Origin: Patescibacteria group bacterium
Lineage (GTDB): Bacteria > Patescibacteriota > Minisyncoccia > UBA6257 > HR35
Length of the DNA: 8,746 nucleotides
NCBI GenBank assembly: GCA_025060085.1
Contig: JANXCM010000022.1
Span: 1-8,746 of the forward strand
Reading direction: 5' to 3'
Position 1 is the first letter of the stretch. Every line of letters begins with the position of its first letter. Positions 5,689 to 8,746 of the stretch are shown here, one piece after another. The notes beneath the pieces are model-generated. The model was not told the DNA's origin. It saw nothing but the letters and a program-made list of their open reading frames with translations, and did not search any database. The position numbers and the translations under genes were made by a program.

Positions 5689-6987
5689 ATGACTTATGAA
5701 GATACATTAAAAAAATTAGAAAGAGTAAAAGAAATTTTAATTAGATTAACAAACAGAAAAGAGGAAATTGAAAATTTTTATCAAATTCTAAAATTTCCTC
5801 AAAGAGTTATAAAGGTTAATATTCCATTAAAAAGAGATAAAGGAGAAATAGAAATTTTTGAAGGCTATCGAGTACAACATAACAATTTTTTAGGACCTTA
5901 TAAGGGAGGTATTAGATTTTTTCCTGAAGTTAATGAAGATGAAATAAAAACTTTAGCTTTGATTATGACTTTAAAATGTTCTTTAGTTAATCTTCCGCTG
6001 GGAGGAGGAAAAGGAGGAATAAAAGTAGATCCTAAAAATCTTTCTGAAAATGAATTAAAAAACCTTTCTCAAGAATATGTAAAGATGATTTTTGATTTCA
6101 TTGGTCCAGAGAGAGATATACCTGCGCCTGATGTCAATACAAATTCCCAAATCATGGATTGGATGACAGAAAAATATTTGGAAATAACTCAAGAAAAAAA
6201 AGAGAAATTAGATAAAAATTATCTAAGAGCTACTTTTACTGGAAAATCTATTCAAATGGGTGGGTCGGAAGGTAGGGAAGAAGCTACTGGCAAAGGAGGA
6301 GCAATAGTTCTAAATGAATTAGTAAAAAAATTAAATTTGGATAGAAAAAAATTAACTATTGCTATTCAGGGTTTTGGAAATGTAGGTTATAACTTAGCAA
6401 AGTTTTTATTTGAAGAAGGATATAAAATAATAGCTCTTTCCGATAGTAAAAGTGGTATCTATTCACAAGAAGAATTTGATCCTTCATTAGTAATGAAATG
6501 TAAAAAGACCAAAGGTATGATTAGTGGTTGTTATTGTATTGGCAATTTCTGTGATTCAAATTTAGGAAAAGACATTACCAATGAAGATCTTTTAAAGTTA
6601 GATGTAGATATTTTAATCCCAGCTGCTTTAGAAAATGTCATTACGAAAAATAATGCCTATCAGATAAAAGCAAAAATAATTTTAGAAATGGCTAATAATC
6701 CTATTACGGATGAAGCTGATGAAATTTTAAATCAAAGAGGAATAATAGTCGTACCTGATATTCTAGCTAATGCTGGTGGAGTGATAGTTTCCTATTTTGA
6801 AATGGTTCAAAATATAGAAAAGCGAAGATGGAACAAAGAGCAAATTTTTAAAAAATTGGAAGAATACTTAGTTAAGGCTTTTAATGAAGTGTGGGAATTA
6901 AGTCAAAAAGAAAAAATTAATTTAAGACTAGCAAGTTTAACTAATTCTCTGTACAAAATTTTTGAATCTTATTTAAGATATTATTAA
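5689..6987 (+). CDS. gdhA: NAD(P)-dependent glutamate dehydrogenase (Glu/Leu/Phe/Val family)
   Basis: The product is 432 residues, the size of short hexameric GDHs, interconverting glutamate with 2-oxoglutarate plus ammonium. The substrate domain shows K72 (GPYKGGIRF), K96, catalytic K108 in NLPLGGGKGGIKVDP and D148 in PAPDVNT, matching K89, K113, K125 and D165 of Clostridium symbiosum GDH. The coenzyme domain has REEATGKGG (196-204), the Rossmann GFGNVG (228-233) and SDSKSG, where D252 at the end of the second strand suggests NAD(H) preference. PDILANAGGVIVSYFEMVQN (356-375) contains S368, the 2-oxoglutarate-contacting Ser. Glutamate specificity is favoured over Leu/Phe/Val by K72 and S368. 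An unusual cysteine cluster (C271, C281, C283, C288) lies in the coenzyme domain. The 49 nt before the ATG are almost pure A/T with several possible -10 boxes, for example TATATT at 5660-5665. The stop overlaps the antiporter ATG by one base. Confidence 0.96.
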   Translation: MTYEDTLKKLERVKEILIRLTNRKEEIENFYQILKFPQRVIKVNIPLKRDKGEIEIFEGYRVQHNNFLGPYKGGIRFFPEVNEDEIKTLALIMTLKCSLVNLPLGGGKGGIKVDPKNLSENELKNLSQEYVKMIFDFIGPERDIPAPDVNTNSQIMDWMTEKYLEITQEKKEKLDKNYLRATFTGKSIQMGGSEGREEATGKGGAIVLNELVKKLNLDRKKLTIAIQGFGNVGYNLAKFLFEEGYKIIALSDSKSGIYSQEEFDPSLVMKCKKTKGMISGCYCIGNFCDSNLGKDITNEDLLKLDVDILIPAALENVITKNNAYQIKAKIILEMANNPITDEADEILNQRGIIVVPDILANAGGVIVSYFEMVQNIEKRRWNKEQIFKKLEEYLVKAFNEVWELSQKEKINLRLASLTNSLYKIFESYLRYY

Positions 6988-8681
6988 TGATTGAAATACC
7001 ATTTTTAATAAAATTTTCTTCTATAATCTTTTTAGCTTTTATTTTCAGTTTTATTTTTTATCTAATAAAACAACCCTTCATAATTGCTTATATCGTTACA
7101 GGATTAATTGCTAGCAATTTTTTCATTCAATCAGTTGAAACTAAAAATATTATTGCTATTTTTAGCGAATTCGGTATAGCTTTTATGCTTTTTATTGTTG
7201 GTTTAAATCTTAAATTTAAAATAATTAAAGAGATTGGAAAGCAATCTTTAGTTATTGGCGTTCTCCAAGTAATTTTTACCACTATAATAGGAATATTTAT
7301 TGCTTTATGGTTAGGTTTTAACTTTATTGAATCTTTATATTTAGGAATTGCCCTTTCTTTTAGCAGTACTATAATTATGATTAAACTAATTTCCGATAAG
7401 GGTGATCTGGAAAAACTTTATGGTAAATTTGCTATAGGATTTTTAATTGTTCAAGATTTAATTACTATTCTTTTATTAATTTTTCTTCCTTTTCTAAAAA
7501 TCAACCAAAATAGCATTAACTCAAATAATTTAACATTTTCGATATTTTTAATAATTTTTTTACCTCTTTTAGTCTTTTATATCCTTCCTAAATTAGAAAA
7601 ATACATTGCTCGTTCCAAAGAAATACTCTTTATTTTTTCCATATCTTTTCTTCTTACTCTTGCTTCCATCTTTAAATTTTTAGGCATTGGTTTAGAAGTA
7701 GGAGCATTAATCGCTGGTATGAGCTTAGCCAACCTTTCTACTAGTTCTGAAATAAATTCACGTCTTAAACCACTTAAAGAATTTTTCTTAATTATCTTTT
7801 TTATCTATTTAGGATTCAATATTTTTATTCCAACAATAGAAAAGTATTTCAATGAAGCAATTATCTTTGCTATCTTTGTTTTAATAGGTAATCCTTTGAT
7901 TATGTTTCTTATTTTGAAATTCTTAAAAATAAAAAATAAAACTTCATTTTTATTAAGCCTTTCCTCAGCTCAAATAAGTGAATTTTCTTTTATTATTATT
8001 GGACTAGGAAATAAATTAAATCATATTCAAAATGATTTAATCTCATTAGTTTCTTTAGTAGGAATGATAACTATCTTTTCCTCAACTTATCTTTTTTATT
8101 ACTCTGAAAAAATTTATCAGCTGATTTTTAAGAAAATTTTAAAAATAAAAGAGAACTATGATTTAGATAACGAGGCTAAAAATGAAAATTTAGAAATTCT
8201 TTTAATAGGTTGTGATAGAACAGGATATAGTTTATTAGTTAATTTTGAAGAATTTAAAGATAAGATATTAATAATTGATTATAACTACGAAAAATTTAAT
8301 GAATTAAAAAACAAAGGTTATAAGGTAGTCTACGGTGATGTAAGCGAAATAGAATTAATAGAAAATCTAAATATTCAAAGATTTAAAATGATTATTTCTA
8401 CCATACTCGAATTTAAGATTAATTTATCTATTTTAATTAATTATAAAAAATTGAACAACTCTGGAATTTTTATTTGTAATTCTAATAATTTTCAAAATAC
8501 CCTAGAACTTTATCAAAATGGAGCAGATTATGTTAATATGTATCACTTTATGGGCGGTGAAAAAATCAGTGAATTAATAAAAAATTTTAGATTTTCTGTA
8601 GATAAGTATGAAGAAATTAAAAAAGAAGATTTTGAAAAAATAAAAAATATTTTGACCTATCTTCACAAAACTTCTAACTAA
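6987..8681 (+). CDS. Kef-type (CPA2) cation:proton antiporter with C-terminal TrkA-N domain
   Basis: The product is 564 residues. Residues 8-375 contain about 12-13 membrane helices of the Na+/H+ exchanger (CPA2) fold, including EFGIAFMLFIVGLNL (61-75), LSFSSTIIMIKLISDKG (123-139) and FLIVQDLITILL (152-163). The Q156-D157 pair occupies the ion-binding position typical of Kef-like carriers. GIGLEVGALIAGMSLA (233-248) and LSSAQISEFSFIIIGLG (325-341) are also family-typical. A linker leads to a TrkA-N/RCK-like Rossmann domain at 402-530, with GCDRTG at 408-413, D431 ending the second strand and GD at 450-451. In the family this domain gates K+ or Na+ exchange for protons in response to nucleotide or glutathione ligands. 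The first glycine-loop positions are degenerate (C409, D410), so ligand binding may differ. The start codon shares its A with the gdh stop (TAATG), implying coupled translation. K+ versus Na+ specificity cannot be read from the sequence. No RCK_C domain is evident after the TrkA-N part. Confidence 0.9.
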   Translation: MIEIPFLIKFSSIIFLAFIFSFIFYLIKQPFIIAYIVTGLIASNFFIQSVETKNIIAIFSEFGIAFMLFIVGLNLKFKIIKEIGKQSLVIGVLQVIFTTIIGIFIALWLGFNFIESLYLGIALSFSSTIIMIKLISDKGDLEKLYGKFAIGFLIVQDLITILLLIFLPFLKINQNSINSNNLTFSIFLIIFLPLLVFYILPKLEKYIARSKEILFIFSISFLLTLASIFKFLGIGLEVGALIAGMSLANLSTSSEINSRLKPLKEFFLIIFFIYLGFNIFIPTIEKYFNEAIIFAIFVLIGNPLIMFLILKFLKIKNKTSFLLSLSSAQISEFSFIIIGLGNKLNHIQNDLISLVSLVGMITIFSSTYLFYYSEKIYQLIFKKILKIKENYDLDNEAKNENLEILLIGCDRTGYSLLVNFEEFKDKILIIDYNYEKFNELKNKGYKVVYGDVSEIELIENLNIQRFKMIISTILEFKINLSILINYKKLNNSGIFICNSNNFQNTLELYQNGADYVNMYHFMGGEKISELIKNFRFSVDKYEEIKKEDFEKIKNILTYLHKTSN

Positions 8682-8705
8682 ATTTCAAAAATGAATTAAA
8701 ATTTT

Positions 8706-8711
8706 TATAAT
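8706..8711 (+). promoter_or_regulatory. Possible -10 box for a gene beyond the right edge
   Basis: A perfect TATAAT lies 24 nt after the antiporter stop in the 65-nt tail of the window. A poor TTTCAA at 8683-8688 is at 17-nt spacing as a possible -35. No open frame of useful length starts before the window ends, only a nine-codon ATG frame at 8710. The call rests on the hexamer alone in AT-rich DNA. The rest of the tail shows no gene or hairpin. Confidence 0.25.
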
Positions 8712-8746
8712 GGTCGCTATTAATATAAAATATAAATAAATTAAAA

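Noticed and set aside
8710..8739. Nine-codon ATG frame at the right edge
   Set aside because: It is too short, without a ribosome-binding site or recognisable sequence, and its ATG overlaps the putative -10 box.
1..8746. Alternative genetic code with UGA read as an amino acid
   Set aside because: All proteins read cleanly to family-typical ends with the standard stops, the fpg gene ends in TGA right after its zinc finger, and Trp is encoded by TGG.
1..8746. CRISPR array, tRNA, rRNA, insertion sequence or a defence system
   Set aside because: I found no regularly spaced repeats, cloverleaf-like GC-containing segments, transposase motifs or terminal inverted repeats. All but a few percent of the window is coding.

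Overview
The window is a gene-dense, very AT-rich stretch (by eye about three quarters A+T). It holds nine gene units: a clipped gene tail at the left edge, seven intact genes and one gene broken by a frameshift. The standard stop codons work throughout: UGA ends the fpg gene and Trp is TGG. The peptidoglycan-hydrolase domains, a bacterial-type Fpg, TATAAT -10 boxes and 1-10 nt gene overlaps indicate a bacterium. The extreme AT content and compact genome suggest a Patescibacteria/CPR-like or otherwise streamlined lineage. That placement is inference, because there is no rRNA or other marker here.

Layout. 1-503 (+): the last 23 codons of an upstream gene, then a DNPH1/Rcl-type deoxynucleotide N-hydrolase. 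Converging on it from the right, 3890-514 (-) is a four-gene cluster. In transcription order it encodes an unknown single-pass membrane-anchored protein, two tandem paralogous DUF6498-type membrane proteins, and a secreted M23 peptidase/Amidase_2 fusion. The first DUF6498 gene is interrupted at a T8 run. From 3916 (+), divergent from that cluster, come fpg (mutM) and a DUF1861/MTP-1-type beta-propeller protein overlapping as ATGA. After a 49-nt gap follow glutamate dehydrogenase and a Kef/CPA2 cation:proton antiporter overlapping as TAATG.

How the genes may work together. Two genes protect nucleic acids: the DNPH1 homologue removes bases from (modified) deoxynucleotide monophosphates, and Fpg removes oxidised purines from DNA. 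The M23/amidase fusion would remodel the cell wall outside the membrane. Gdh and the antiporter are translationally linked, which fits coupled glutamate and cation homeostasis. The DUF6498 pair and the anchored protein are uncharacterised.

Regulation. Ribosome-binding sites are almost absent. TATAAT boxes lie 6-7 nt before the ATG of fpg and of the amidase gene, which predicts leaderless or nearly leaderless mRNAs. The fpg box is part of the perfect palindrome ATTATAAT, so the same eight bases supply a -10 element in both directions. The most distinctive observation is the DUF6498 frameshift. A -1 shift at a T-TTT-TTA heptamer rebuilds a 218-residue protein that matches its 216-residue neighbour end to end.

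I see no tRNA, rRNA, CRISPR array, insertion sequence or convincing hairpin terminator. No intergenic gap exceeds 70 nt.
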